Below are positions 19,883-29,161 of a stretch of 64,000 nucleotides of DNA, piece by piece. The notes beneath the pieces are model-generated. The model searched no databases. It saw nothing but the letters and a program-made list of their open reading frames with translations, and was not told where the DNA came from. Each line of letters opens with the position of its first letter. The first letter of the stretch is position 1. Origin of the DNA: Streptomyces shenzhenensis (lineage in GTDB: Bacteria; Actinomycetota; Actinomycetes; Streptomycetales; Streptomycetaceae); NCBI RefSeq assembly GCF_003688995.1, contig NZ_PENI01000004.1:186001-250000 (forward strand), read 5' to 3'. The position numbers and the translations under genes were made by a program.

Positions 19883-20878
19883 ATGGGCGCGCACGCACTC
19901 GGGTGGAGTGACCGGGATCTCGCCGAGCCGGCCGGTTCCGCGCTGGCGGACCTGGTGCGCGAGATCGACATGAGCGGGGCCTGGGCCGACGAACCGGTGT
20001 GGCGGGAGACGTTCGCGGCGGTGCCCCGGCATCTGTTCGTGCCGTACTACTACGTCGGCGTCCGCGGCGGCTACGAGCGCCGGTGGGGCGGCAGCCCGGA
20101 CCCGCGGGACCGGGAGTGCTGGCTGCGCGGCGCCTACGAGGACGTCCCGCTCGCCACGCGCGTGCGCGACGGGCAGCTGATCTCCTCCAGCAGCCAGCCC
20201 TCACTGATGGCGACCATGCTCGTCGCCCTGCGGGTCGAGGACGGCCACCGGGTCCTGGAGATCGGCACGGGCTCCGGGTACAACGCGGCCCTGCTCGCCC
20301 ACCGGCTCGGCGACGACGACCTGGTCACCTCCATCGACCTGGAGCCGGAGATCACCGAGTCGGCCCGGCGGCACCTGGACTCCGCCGGGCACCGCCCGCT
20401 CGTGGTCACCGGCGACGGCGCGCGCGGTGTTCCCGCCCGCGCCCCCTTCGACCGGATCATCGCGACCTGCACGCTGTCCGCCGTCCCGCGCGCCTGGCTC
20501 GCCCAGTGCCGTCCCGGCGGGCGGATCCTGGCGCCGTTCGCTGGCGGCCTGATCGCGTTGACCGTGCGCGACACGTGGCACGCCGAGGGCCACTTCCTGG
20601 CCACCCCCGCCTACTTCGTGCCGCTGCGCGGCGCGGGCGGGCCCGAGCCGCGGCCGGTGCCCCTGAGCGGGGTCCCGCACCTGGCCCGGGACGACGAGCT
20701 GTTCCGGTTCCTGCTGGCCCTCAGCCGCGGCAGCCTCGACCCGCAGGAGGCGTACGCGATGTGGCGGCGCGAGGGCCTGCCGGGCCGCGCGCGATACGGC
20801 ATCACGGTCAGCGGCGATCGCGCCTGGGCCTGGCTGGACGACCCGGCGGGGCCCTACGCGTGGCCTCTGCCGGGCTGA
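19883..20878 (+). CDS. PCMT-like SAM-dependent methyltransferase
   Basis: 331 residues. VPRHLFVPYYY and SSSSQPSLMATML are followed by SAM motif I VLEIGTGSGYNAALLA (124-139) and an acidic SIDLEPE motif II, as in protein-L-isoaspartate O-methyltransferases. The C-terminal ~120 residues extend beyond the Pcm core. Streptomyces carries several such extended paralogues, some acting in peptide modification. No precursor peptide is next to it, so repair or an unknown substrate is equally possible. Confidence 0.8.
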   Translation: MGAHALGWSDRDLAEPAGSALADLVREIDMSGAWADEPVWRETFAAVPRHLFVPYYYVGVRGGYERRWGGSPDPRDRECWLRGAYEDVPLATRVRDGQLISSSSQPSLMATMLVALRVEDGHRVLEIGTGSGYNAALLAHRLGDDDLVTSIDLEPEITESARRHLDSAGHRPLVVTGDGARGVPARAPFDRIIATCTLSAVPRAWLAQCRPGGRILAPFAGGLIALTVRDTWHAEGHFLATPAYFVPLRGAGGPEPRPVPLSGVPHLARDDELFRFLLALSRGSLDPQEAYAMWRREGLPGRARYGITVSGDRAWAWLDDPAGPYAWPLPG

Positions 20879-20930
20879 CCGCCGCTCCCGCCGGGCCGGT
20901 GGGAACGGCGGGACCGCTCGGACCGGTCCG

Positions 20931-22280
20931 TCAGCCCCGCCGGACGGTGATCGTCGTCCAGGCGCCCACATGCACCCGGTCGCCGTCCTGTAGCGGCACC
21001 GGCACGAAGGGCTGGATCGGGTCCTCGGAGCCGTTGACCGTGGTGCCGTTCGTCGAGTTCTGGTCGACGACCGCCCAACTGCCGTCCGGCTGCTGGACCA
21101 GGACCGCGTGCTGGTGCGAGACGCCCGGGTCCTCCGGCGGCACCGACAGGTCGATGTCGGGGGTGTCGCCGGTGGAGTGGCGGCGGCGGCCGATGGTGAT
21201 CTGGTTGCCGGTGAGGGCGCGCTGCTGCTCGGGCGAGTACGCGGGCAGGTTCAGGCCGGCGGCCTCGGGGCCCGAGCGCTGCATCATCGCCAGGAAGTAG
21301 TCGCGGTCCGGGCCGATGGTCGCCAGCCAGGTCACCGGGCGCTGCGGCGCCTGCGGGAAACCGGGGCCGGGCGGGACCTGCGGGGCGCCGGGCTGCGGGT
21401 AGCCGTAGCCGCCCTGGCCGCCGACGCCCGGTCCGGGCGGGGCCGGGGGTCCGGGCGGGCCGGGTGACGACGGCGGGGAGATCACCCAGTCGTCCCCGCC
21501 GCCGAAGGAGGGTCCGCCGACCGGCGGCCGGCCGGTCTCCTGCGGGAAGGCGGGCGGCGCGGGCTGCTGGAAGGCCTGCGGGATGCCGGGGGCGGTGACG
21601 GCAGGCGGGGTCGGGCCAGGCGGCGGCGGAACCGGCCGCGCGGGGTCGGCGCCGAAGCCGGGCACACCGGGCGGTCCGGCGGGGCCGCCGAAGCCCGCGG
21701 GGCCGCCGGCACCCTGGCCGGGGGCGAAGCCCCCCGGAGCGCCCCCCGGGCCGCCGGGAGCGGGAATGCCGGGACCCGGGCCGCCGGGACCCGCGGGGCC
21801 CCGCTCGCCGCCGAACGGCGTCGGTCCGGACGGCTCGCTGCCGAACGGCGGGCCCGGCGGGATCGGTTCGGCCGGGCGGTTCATCTGGGACGGGCGCGAG
21901 CCCTGGTACTCGTACGCGTCGCCGCCGCCGTAGGACTGGCCGGGCGGCGGCTGGAAGCGGGGGGCAGGCGCGGCCGGGCGCGGGGCGGCCGGGGTGTACG
22001 AGGTGGCCGTATTGGTGAGGAAGTTCCACCGGCACTCCTCGCAGAACGGCGCACCGCCCTCGCGCGGCGTGCGGCACTGCGGGCACAGCTCGGGCTCCGC
22101 GCGGTCCGGCACGGCGGCCAGGTGCGGGCGGCCGGGAGCGCCCGGGGCGGGCGGCGGGAACCCGTAGCCGCCGGGCGGGGGCGGCGGAGGTGGCGGAGGC
22201 ACGGCACCGGCCATGCGGTGACCGCAGACCTCGCACCAGTCGTCGGAACCCGACTGGTGTCCGTTCGGGCAGGTCGGCAT
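20931..22280 (-). CDS. FHA-domain protein with N-terminal zinc ribbons
   Basis: 449 residues. The first zinc ribbon is CPNGHQ plus CEVCGH at the N-terminus. The second is CPQC plus CEEC at about 66-85. About 250 residues of Pro/Gly-rich linker follow, then a C-terminal FHA domain (about 355-449) with GRRRHS, VSHQHA and NSTNGT phosphothreonine-pocket motifs. It is the last gene of the kinase/phosphatase operon. It is the likely phospho-Thr reader for the kinase at 25113-27746, much as GarA/OdhI reads or is controlled by PknG, though the domain order differs. Confidence 0.88.
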   Translation of the reverse strand: MPTCPNGHQSGSDDWCEVCGHRMAGAVPPPPPPPPPGGYGFPPPAPGAPGRPHLAAVPDRAEPELCPQCRTPREGGAPFCEECRWNFLTNTATSYTPAAPRPAAPAPRFQPPPGQSYGGGDAYEYQGSRPSQMNRPAEPIPPGPPFGSEPSGPTPFGGERGPAGPGGPGPGIPAPGGPGGAPGGFAPGQGAGGPAGFGGPAGPPGVPGFGADPARPVPPPPGPTPPAVTAPGIPQAFQQPAPPAFPQETGRPPVGGPSFGGGDDWVISPPSSPGPPGPPAPPGPGVGGQGGYGYPQPGAPQVPPGPGFPQAPQRPVTWLATIGPDRDYFLAMMQRSGPEAAGLNLPAYSPEQQRALTGNQITIGRRRHSTGDTPDIDLSVPPEDPGVSHQHAVLVQQPDGSWAVVDQNSTNGTTVNGSEDPIQPFVPVPLQDGDRVHVGAWTTITVRRG

Positions 22281-22336
22281 GTCGGCGCGTCCCCCTCTCT
22301 GTCAGGGTCTTGCTGAGGTCCTGCTACGTCACTTCT

Positions 22337-23683
22337 TTACTTCTTTACACGAACGGTCTTTGTGGACCGTGTTTCGAGGGTCATCTCGTCGGCCTCCTCG
22401 ACCCTCGCCTTCAGTCGCACAGTACCCGTCGCCGCATCGACCACGTCCACTACCTTCGCAAGCAGTTTCGCAGTATCCGCGTTCCCGGAGGCGCCGGCCA
22501 GCTGAACAGCCCTGCCCAGTTTGGCCGTTGCGCCATCCATATCGCCTGCTTTGCGGAGATCGAGACCCTGTTGGATGACTTGCGCCAGTTCGGCTTGACC
22601 GGTGTAGTGGGCGACCTGAGGGTTGATCGAGGTGGACGCGGCCATGTCGTCGGTCCATACGGCCCGTACCAGGCCCTGGGCGCCCAAGTTCTGTGCGCCG
22701 CCCTCGGGTTGCGGGATGACCAGGGAGACCCGCGCGGCGAGCATCTCCTGGCCGAGGGCGGCGGCCGGTACCTCGACGCAGAGGTGGTAGTCACGGGATT
22801 CGTCGCCCCAGGAACCGGTGGGGTAGTCCCCGGCACGCGGGCCCGCCTCGGTCCGACGACCGGTCAACTCCACGACGGTCGGAGCGACTTGCTTGACGAA
22901 CCGGATGGTCGTGCCGACCGGCGTCCACACTCTGAGGGCGACGTCCGCGACCTCCTTGCCCATCGCCGTCTCCATCATCTGCCGGAAGTCGGCGGCCAGG
23001 CCCGCCGGATCGGCGACGATGTCGGCGCTGCCGAGCAGGCCCGAGGCGATCGATGTGACTTCTTTCACTTCCCAGTCGGTGCCCACGCCCCGCGCGTCAC
23101 AGGTGAAGCGCCCGGCACACGCGTCCAGCGCGGCCTTGAGGTCCTGCGGCGACTCGTGCTCGTTGCGGCCGTCGGTGAGCACGATGCCGTGCCGGATGGC
23201 GACGTCCACCGAGGACAGCAGGCGGTCGGCGAGCCGCAGCCAGGTGCCGATGGCCGTGCCGCCGCCCGCGCTCAGCCTGCGCAGCGCCTGCTTGGCCCGG
23301 TCACGGGTGGTGGCGTCGGCGACGGCGAGCCGGCCGTCGCCCGGGTAGACCTCCTTGGCGACGTGCGTGCCGCCGATCACCGCGAAGTGCACACCGTCCC
23401 GCAGGGTGTCGATCGCCGCCGCCGTGGCGTCGCGGGCGTTGCGCATCTTGGTCGGCGGGTAGTCCATCGAACCCGAGCAGTCGACCATCAGGGCCACCGC
23501 GGCGGACGGCCCCTGCCCGGGCGCGTACAGGTGGGGCGCCGCGACCGCGCTCCCGATGGTGCCGCCGCCGGTCGCGGTCACGGTGACGATCGCGTTGACC
23601 TCACGGCCGCCCTCGGGCAGGTACTCGTTCTGGTACACGTCCACCGAGAACTGCGGCACGTTCGACTTCGAGAAATTGGCCAT
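22337..23683 (-). CDS. vWA-domain protein (TerY/TerD-associated type)
   Basis: 448 residues. N-terminal MANFSKSNVPQFSVDVYQNEYL and a beta strand region precede a von Willebrand A domain with a complete MIDAS (DCSGSM, Asp68-Ser70-Ser72; later GGGTAIGTW and LTDGRNE). A beta-sandwich and a helical C-terminal region follow. There is no signal peptide or membrane helix, so it is cytosolic. Lying between a PP2C phosphatase and an FHA protein, it resembles the vWA member of TerY-P triads, proposed to present phosphoproteins. The function is unproven. Confidence 0.85.
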   Translation of the reverse strand: MANFSKSNVPQFSVDVYQNEYLPEGGREVNAIVTVTATGGGTIGSAVAAPHLYAPGQGPSAAVALMVDCSGSMDYPPTKMRNARDATAAAIDTLRDGVHFAVIGGTHVAKEVYPGDGRLAVADATTRDRAKQALRRLSAGGGTAIGTWLRLADRLLSSVDVAIRHGIVLTDGRNEHESPQDLKAALDACAGRFTCDARGVGTDWEVKEVTSIASGLLGSADIVADPAGLAADFRQMMETAMGKEVADVALRVWTPVGTTIRFVKQVAPTVVELTGRRTEAGPRAGDYPTGSWGDESRDYHLCVEVPAAALGQEMLAARVSLVIPQPEGGAQNLGAQGLVRAVWTDDMAASTSINPQVAHYTGQAELAQVIQQGLDLRKAGDMDGATAKLGRAVQLAGASGNADTAKLLAKVVDVVDAATGTVRLKARVEEADEMTLETRSTKTVRVKK

Positions 23684-23783
23684 GCCTGTTCTGATCCCCC
23701 TCTGAACCCACGCGTCAGGTGGGCGGCGACTCGACAGCGGACCGTCCCCACGGTCCGCCGGGGCCTCCCCGTCCCGCGGCCCC

Positions 23784-25112
23784 TCAGGCCGATCCTGCCC
23801 CCTGCGGCGGGGCCGGGAACGGCACGACGGCCACTGTTACGTTGTCGTGGCCCCCGCCGTCCAGTGCGTGGCCGACCAGCACTCGGGCGCTGTGCAGGGG
23901 GCGCACCGCGGCGTCCAGGGGCATGGCCTCGGCCATCTCCTCGGCCGTCTCCGCGTAGTTCCACAGGCCGTCCGTGCACACCACGACGACGCCCGGCCGG
24001 TCCGGTTTGAAGGACGCGGTGTGCGGCTCCAGTTCGTAGGCGTCCGCGCCGAGCCAGCCGGTGATCGCGTGGGCGCGCTCGTCGGCGTACGCCTCCGCCT
24101 CGGTCATCAGGCCGGCCGCGACCATCTGCGCGGCCCACGAGTCGTCCTCGGTGAGCCGGGCCGGCGGCGCGCCGCGGTCCACCGGCACCCAGTAGGCGCG
24201 GCTGTCACCGACCCAGCCGACGACCAGCAGCCCGGAGGTGACCACCGCGCCGACGATCGTGCAGGCCGGGGCGTTCTGGTGCGGGGCGTGCTCGTGGTCG
24301 CCGGCCGGCTCGCCCGCCAGCGCGTTGACGGCCTGCGCGGCCGCGACGATCGCCTCGTGCATCGCCTGCTGCGGATGCGTGCCCCGCGGCAGGGCGGAGA
24401 GCAGCACCTCGCCCGCGGCCTGCGAGGCGGCCAGTGACGCCTCGTCGGGGCGGGTCGCCGAGGACACGCCGTCGCAGACGACCGCGACCGCCGCCGGCGA
24501 GCCGTCGGGCAGCGCGGTGTGGCCGACGGCGAAGGCGTCCTCGTTGCGGTGGTGCCGCAGACCGCGGTCGCTGACCGCGGCGATCGGGCCCGACTCCCGC
24601 TCCATGTGGTCGCGTTCGCGCGGCTGGGCGTGCCCGCAGTTCTCGCAGTAGCCGTCGTCGTCGACCCGGCCCGCGCGGCAGGCCACGCACACCTGTGGGG
24701 TCTCCGCGGTCGGGGCGGACTCGGCGGCCACCCGTGGATCCGGCGCCTGCAGCCGGTACTCCTCGGGCTCCTGCGGCCGGTCGAACCGCACCCCCGGTGC
24801 CGCGGGATCGGCGGCGGGCGCCGGTGCGCGCAGCGGGGAGCCGCCCGAGTCGGTGCCGGGCAGATCCGTCGGCAGATGGACCGCCGCGGGCGTGCCGGAA
24901 CTGTCCGGTTCGGGGGCGATGGGCCAGGCCACGCCGCCCGGGGCGGGCCGGTCCGAGGCGTTCATGGTGAGCGTCGGGTGGTCCTGCGGCGGGGCGGGCA
25001 CCACCGAAAGGTCGTACCCGCAGGCACCGCAGTAACGGTCACCCGGCTCGAGCGGTTCCGCGCAGCTCGGGCACTTCGACAGCGCGGCCTGCTGGGGCAT
25101 GTGCGACATCAA
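23784..25112 (-). CDS. PP2C-family Ser/Thr phosphatase with two zinc ribbons
   Basis: 442 residues. Zinc ribbon 1 is C14-C17...C28-C31. A Pro-rich linker follows, then zinc ribbon 2 at C142-C145...C156-C159. The PP2C catalytic domain runs from about 175, with SDRGLRHHRNEDAF, VVCDGVSS, GDSRAYW, TDGLWNY and GGGHDNVTV metal-binding motifs complete. It starts one base after the kinase stop, so the two are coupled. It presumably removes phosphates placed by the adjacent kinase (inferred from pairing). Confidence 0.9.
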   Translation of the reverse strand: MMSHMPQQAALSKCPSCAEPLEPGDRYCGACGYDLSVVPAPPQDHPTLTMNASDRPAPGGVAWPIAPEPDSSGTPAAVHLPTDLPGTDSGGSPLRAPAPAADPAAPGVRFDRPQEPEEYRLQAPDPRVAAESAPTAETPQVCVACRAGRVDDDGYCENCGHAQPRERDHMERESGPIAAVSDRGLRHHRNEDAFAVGHTALPDGSPAAVAVVCDGVSSATRPDEASLAASQAAGEVLLSALPRGTHPQQAMHEAIVAAAQAVNALAGEPAGDHEHAPHQNAPACTIVGAVVTSGLLVVGWVGDSRAYWVPVDRGAPPARLTEDDSWAAQMVAAGLMTEAEAYADERAHAITGWLGADAYELEPHTASFKPDRPGVVVVCTDGLWNYAETAEEMAEAMPLDAAVRPLHSARVLVGHALDGGGHDNVTVAVVPFPAPPQGAGSA

Positions 25113-27746
25113 CTACACCCACGTCCGAGGGCGGTAACGGTTGGCCCGTTCCACCAGGTCGATCCTCTCCTCGCCGCCGGGCGCGAGCCGGGCCAGCGTG
25201 CGGTACGAGCGCTCCAGGCCGAAGCGGAGGCCCCGTTCGTCCAGGTCGTTGCCGAGCAGCACCGGCCCGCCGGCGGCGGGTCCGGCGGAAGCCCGGCCCC
25301 CGGAGAGTATCCAGTCCAGGGCGCAGCCGAGTACTTCCGCGGACAACTGCTCCCGGCGCGCCGGATCGAGACCGTACGCGTCCAGGGCCTCCACCTGGGC
25401 CGCGGCGGCGCTCAGATCGGCCAGGAGAGGTACGTCCCCGGCGCCCGCCGTGCGCTGACGCAGCCGTGCCCGTACGGCCGCCACGCGCGCCGCCGTGTAG
25501 TGGATGGACGACTCCGGCACCGACTCCAGGGTCCGTACCGCGCCGCTGCGGTCCGCTGCCGCGAGTTGGACGCGGGCCAGGCCGAACGCGGCGCTCACAT
25601 AGCTCGGGTCGGTCGACCACACCAGGCGGTAGTACTCGGCGGCGTTGTCCAGCTGGCCGAGCACCTCCGCGCACAGGCCGAGCGCCAGCTTCGGCGCCGC
25701 CTCGCCCGGGAAGGCGTCGTAGACCGCGTCGAAGGCCAGTGCGGCGCCCTCGAAGTCGCCGGTGACCAGCGCGGTCACGCCGTGGTGCCAGACCACCCGC
25801 CAGTCGTCGGGCCGTTCGTCGGTCAGCTCGGCCAGCACGGTCAGCGCCGTCTCGAAGTCGCCGTTCTCCAGCCGGGCGCGGACCTGGCGCAGCCGGGTCT
25901 CCACGGTCTGCTGCGGCGCCGCGGCCAGCGCGGTGATCAGCTCGCCCGGCGCGGAGGCCAGCAGGCCCGCCAGGAAGCCGGCGTTGGGGTCGGCCGGGTC
26001 GACGTGCGGCACGGGCAGGGCGAGGGCGGCGGCGGGGGTGGCGATGGGACGGACGATGCCCTGGGGGGCGCTGGTGACGCCTGTGGCACCCCACGCGTCG
26101 CCGAGGGCCTCCGGGGCGGTACCGAGGGCCGCCGAGGCCGTGGCGAGGGACGTCGGGGTCCCGGTGGCGGACGGGAGAGGCGCCGTGCGGGCGCCGCCGG
26201 ACGGCGTGCCGGACGCGGACCTGCGGCCCCACCGCCCGGCCGGCACCGCCCGCGCCCCCAGCCGCGACACGTCCTCGGCCAGCCGCGGGAACAACTCCGT
26301 GTCGGTGACCTTCGGTTCGGGGCCGAACAGCGTCGACAGCGCGGGCCGCGCCCGGCCCGTCTGGAGGGACACCACCTCGCGCAGCACGCCCGTCAGCTGC
26401 TCGGCCATCTCCTGCGCGGAGCCGAACCGGCGGGCCGGGTCCGGGTCGGTGGCCCGCACCAGCAGCCGGTAGAAGGACTCGTACTGCCGGAAGACGTCGA
26501 TGTGGTCGGGGTCCGGCAGGGAGTCCCTGAAGACGTTCGTGTAGCCCTGGAAGTCGAAGGTCAGAACGGCCAGCGTACGGCCGACCGTGTACAGGTCGGA
26601 GGCGACCGAGGGGCCCACCTCCCCGACCTCCGGCGCCTGGTAGCCGACCGTGCCGTAGATGGCCGACTCCTCGTCGTCCATCCGGCGTACCGCGCCCATG
26701 TCTATCAGCTTGAGCTGGTCCTCGGTCTGGATCGCGTTGTCGACCTTGAAGTCGCAGTACAGCAGGTTGCGGCTGTGCAGATGGCCGAGCGCCTCCAGGG
26801 CCTCGATGCCGTAGGCGCACGCCTGCTCCACCGGCAGCGGATCGCGTCTGCCCTCCGGGGTGCGGCGGGCGTTGGCGATCTCCTTGAGCGACTTGCCGCC
26901 GACGTACTCCATGACGATGTAGCCGTCGAGGGAGCCGGTGCGCTGGTCGAGGTGCTCCACGAAGTTGTAGATCCGCACGATGTTGGCGTGCTCGATCTCC
27001 GCGAGGAAGCGCCGCTCGGAGATCGCCGCCTCCATCGCGTCCTGGTCGCCCGTGTCGAGCAGGCCCTTGAGCACCACCCAGCGGTCGGAGACCGCGCGGT
27101 CCACCGCCAGGTAGATCCAGCCCAGACCGCCGTGCGCCAGACAGCCCACGACCTCGTACTGGCCGTGCACGACGTCGCCCGTGCGCAGCTTGGGCACGAA
27201 CGAGTACGGGTGCCCGCACTTGGTGCAGAAGCCCTCCGTGCGGCCCTGCCGGTCGCCGCGGGCCCGCCCCACCGGCGCCCCGCAGTCCGAGCGGGAGCAG
27301 AACCGCTTGCGCTCGGGCACCTCGGGATCGTTCAGCACCATCGCCCGCGGATCGGGCCGCGGCACCTGAGGCACCGTCACCAGACCCGCGCCCAGCCGGC
27401 TGCGCCCGGACGAACCGGCGGCCGAACCGGAGCTGCGCACCGACACCGAACGGCTGGTCGAGTTGCCCGACAGGGAGCGCGACAGCCGCCCCGACACCGA
27501 GCGCCGCGACTTCGACGACTGCGACGACGTTTGCGAACTGCGGCTGCCGGAGCGGGAACCGGCACTGCCCGCGGAGCCCGAGCCGCGGCCCCCGCCGGTG
27601 ATCCCGGTGGGCGGCGAGCCGACCGACCCGGTCGCCGACACGACCGGCGCCAGGCCACAGGTGTCGCAGTACAGCTCACCGCCGCCGACGTCCTCGTAGC
27701 TGCCCTCGCAGGACGGCCGCTGGCACGTCTGTCCCGGCTGACTCAT
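25113..27746 (-). CDS. PknG-like Ser/Thr protein kinase with zinc ribbons and TPR
   Basis: 877 residues. Zinc ribbon 1 is C8-C13...C27-C30. A Ser/Arg/Gly-rich disordered stretch covers 36-120. A second, rubredoxin-like ribbon is C149-C154...C173-C176. The kinase core has glycine loop AHGGLG (203-208), Lys226, catalytic loop YCDFK (Asp331) in place of HRD, and DMG (348-350) in place of DFG. A ~350-residue helical TPR-like C-terminus follows. Ribbon-kinase-TPR order and YCDF/DMG-type motifs match mycobacterial PknG, which senses amino acids through GlnH/GlnX and phosphorylates GarA. ATG 27746 overlaps the preceding gene by 4 bases. Confidence 0.88.
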   Translation of the reverse strand: MSQPGQTCQRPSCEGSYEDVGGGELYCDTCGLAPVVSATGSVGSPPTGITGGGRGSGSAGSAGSRSGSRSSQTSSQSSKSRRSVSGRLSRSLSGNSTSRSVSVRSSGSAAGSSGRSRLGAGLVTVPQVPRPDPRAMVLNDPEVPERKRFCSRSDCGAPVGRARGDRQGRTEGFCTKCGHPYSFVPKLRTGDVVHGQYEVVGCLAHGGLGWIYLAVDRAVSDRWVVLKGLLDTGDQDAMEAAISERRFLAEIEHANIVRIYNFVEHLDQRTGSLDGYIVMEYVGGKSLKEIANARRTPEGRRDPLPVEQACAYGIEALEALGHLHSRNLLYCDFKVDNAIQTEDQLKLIDMGAVRRMDDEESAIYGTVGYQAPEVGEVGPSVASDLYTVGRTLAVLTFDFQGYTNVFRDSLPDPDHIDVFRQYESFYRLLVRATDPDPARRFGSAQEMAEQLTGVLREVVSLQTGRARPALSTLFGPEPKVTDTELFPRLAEDVSRLGARAVPAGRWGRRSASGTPSGGARTAPLPSATGTPTSLATASAALGTAPEALGDAWGATGVTSAPQGIVRPIATPAAALALPVPHVDPADPNAGFLAGLLASAPGELITALAAAPQQTVETRLRQVRARLENGDFETALTVLAELTDERPDDWRVVWHHGVTALVTGDFEGAALAFDAVYDAFPGEAAPKLALGLCAEVLGQLDNAAEYYRLVWSTDPSYVSAAFGLARVQLAAADRSGAVRTLESVPESSIHYTAARVAAVRARLRQRTAGAGDVPLLADLSAAAAQVEALDAYGLDPARREQLSAEVLGCALDWILSGGRASAGPAAGGPVLLGNDLDERGLRFGLERSYRTLARLAPGGEERIDLVERANRYRPRTWV

Positions 27747-29071
27747 GGCTGGCCACCCCTCCGGTCCTGCGGACCGCCCTGCTCCGGCACCCGTACCGCC
27801 GCGAGCTGTTCGGCGGCGGCCCGCTGGTAGCGCAGCACCGCCTCCTCGGCGACCCGCAGATCGCACGGCGCGCTCCACAGCATGCGCCGTGCCGCGTCGT
27901 ACCGCTCGACGAGCAGCGGGTCCTCGGCCAGCCCGTGCCGGGCGACCTTCGCCTTGTACGCGTCGAGCCGGCCGCGCAGCTCCGCGCGGACCGCGAGCGG
28001 CGCGGTGACCGCGGTGAGCGAGTCGCGGGCGCGCAGCAGTTCGTCCTCCGCCTTCTGCTCCAGGGACTCCAGGAGCGGGGACAGCCGGTGCCACTGGGCC
28101 TGCCTGCGGTACTCGGCGGCCGCAACCAGCTGCTCCTGGAGCACGGTCGGCGGCCCGCTGACCACCGGCACCTCCGACGCCGCGATCTTCGCGAGGACCT
28201 CGCCGCGCGCGGTGCGCGCCTCGGCGAGCGTGCGGTCGGCGCGGGACAGCACGTCCCGCAGCTTGATCAGCCGGGCCTCGGCGTCCTGGCGCACCGTCAG
28301 CACGGCGTCGATCTCGCGCCGCACGTCCTCCAGGGCGCGCGCCTCCCGGTCGTACACCGTGGTGTCCGGCCGGCCGCCGCCCGGCGCCGAACTGCCCGGC
28401 GCCGGAACCCAGAAGGCGAGCGGGTCGGAGACGACGTCCTCGCGCAGCCGGGTCAGCGTGCGGGTGATGCGCTCCAGGTCGTCGCCCGCCGGATGCTCGC
28501 CCGGACGCACACCGACCGAGTGCGCCAGCTTGCGGGTGCGCTGGAGCTCCGCGGCCAGCAGGTCGATGCGGGCGGGCAGCGCCGACCAGACCGCGTCGGC
28601 GGCGACGACCATGTCCAGCGAGGACGCGTACAGCTCGTTCATCCGGTCCACGAGGCCGGCCAGGCTGAAGCTCTGGCTGAGCCGGCCGGGGCCGGTCAGG
28701 GCCGGCGCGTTAGCGGTCGCCGTGGCGCTGCCCGCGACCGTGACGGACTCGCCGCGCAGCAGTTCGGTCAGCTCCACCAGGTCCTCGCGGCTGGACCAGC
28801 GCCGTCGGGCGCGGATCTCCCGTGCGGTGCGCAACGCGTCCGTGTACGCGTCGAAGTAGGCCCACAGCAGCGTGATCGACGCCTCCGCGGCCGACCAGCG
28901 CTCCTTGGTCGTGCCGGTCAGCTCGGCCCCTTCGAGGAGTCTGCGGCCCGCGTGGTCCTGGAGGGCGAGGAGCGAGGTCTCGATCGCCTCGTGCTCCGCG
29001 CCGAGCCGCGCCAGCGCACGGTCCACCTCGTCCCGGTCCAGCACCGGCCCGGCGGGGTCCGCGTCGCCCAT
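27743..29071 (-). CDS. Coiled-coil protein of unknown function in the pknG operon
   Basis: 442 residues, soluble and strongly helical with long heptad-like Glu/Arg/Leu stretches (for example REIDAVLTVRQDAEARLIKL and EEAVLRYQRAAAEQL). It has no recognised catalytic motif, signal peptide or membrane span. It lies between the GlnH-like binding protein and the kinase, overlapping the kinase start by 4 bases, so it is very likely made in stoichiometric relation with it. It may be an adaptor linking the membrane sensor to the kinase. That is inference only. Confidence 0.75.
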   Translation of the reverse strand: MGDADPAGPVLDRDEVDRALARLGAEHEAIETSLLALQDHAGRRLLEGAELTGTTKERWSAAEASITLLWAYFDAYTDALRTAREIRARRRWSSREDLVELTELLRGESVTVAGSATATANAPALTGPGRLSQSFSLAGLVDRMNELYASSLDMVVAADAVWSALPARIDLLAAELQRTRKLAHSVGVRPGEHPAGDDLERITRTLTRLREDVVSDPLAFWVPAPGSSAPGGGRPDTTVYDREARALEDVRREIDAVLTVRQDAEARLIKLRDVLSRADRTLAEARTARGEVLAKIAASEVPVVSGPPTVLQEQLVAAAEYRRQAQWHRLSPLLESLEQKAEDELLRARDSLTAVTAPLAVRAELRGRLDAYKAKVARHGLAEDPLLVERYDAARRMLWSAPCDLRVAEEAVLRYQRAAAEQLAAVRVPEQGGPQDRRGGQP

Positions 29072-29161
29072 CGATCACCTCTCGCTGCTGTGTGGTCCTG
29101 GTCTCTGTTCGGGGGGTGTTCGGTCGAAGGTCTGCCCAAAGATCGGTGGGCCGATGCCCGT

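Noticed and set aside
19883..20878. RiPP-tailoring methyltransferase cluster
   Set aside because: The enzyme is PCMT-like, but no precursor peptide, cyclase or exporter gene is adjacent.
24519..27830. 1103-codon plus-strand frame across the kinase and phosphatase genes
   Set aside because: Antisense shadow; the minus strand encodes complete PP2C and kinase motifs over the same bases.
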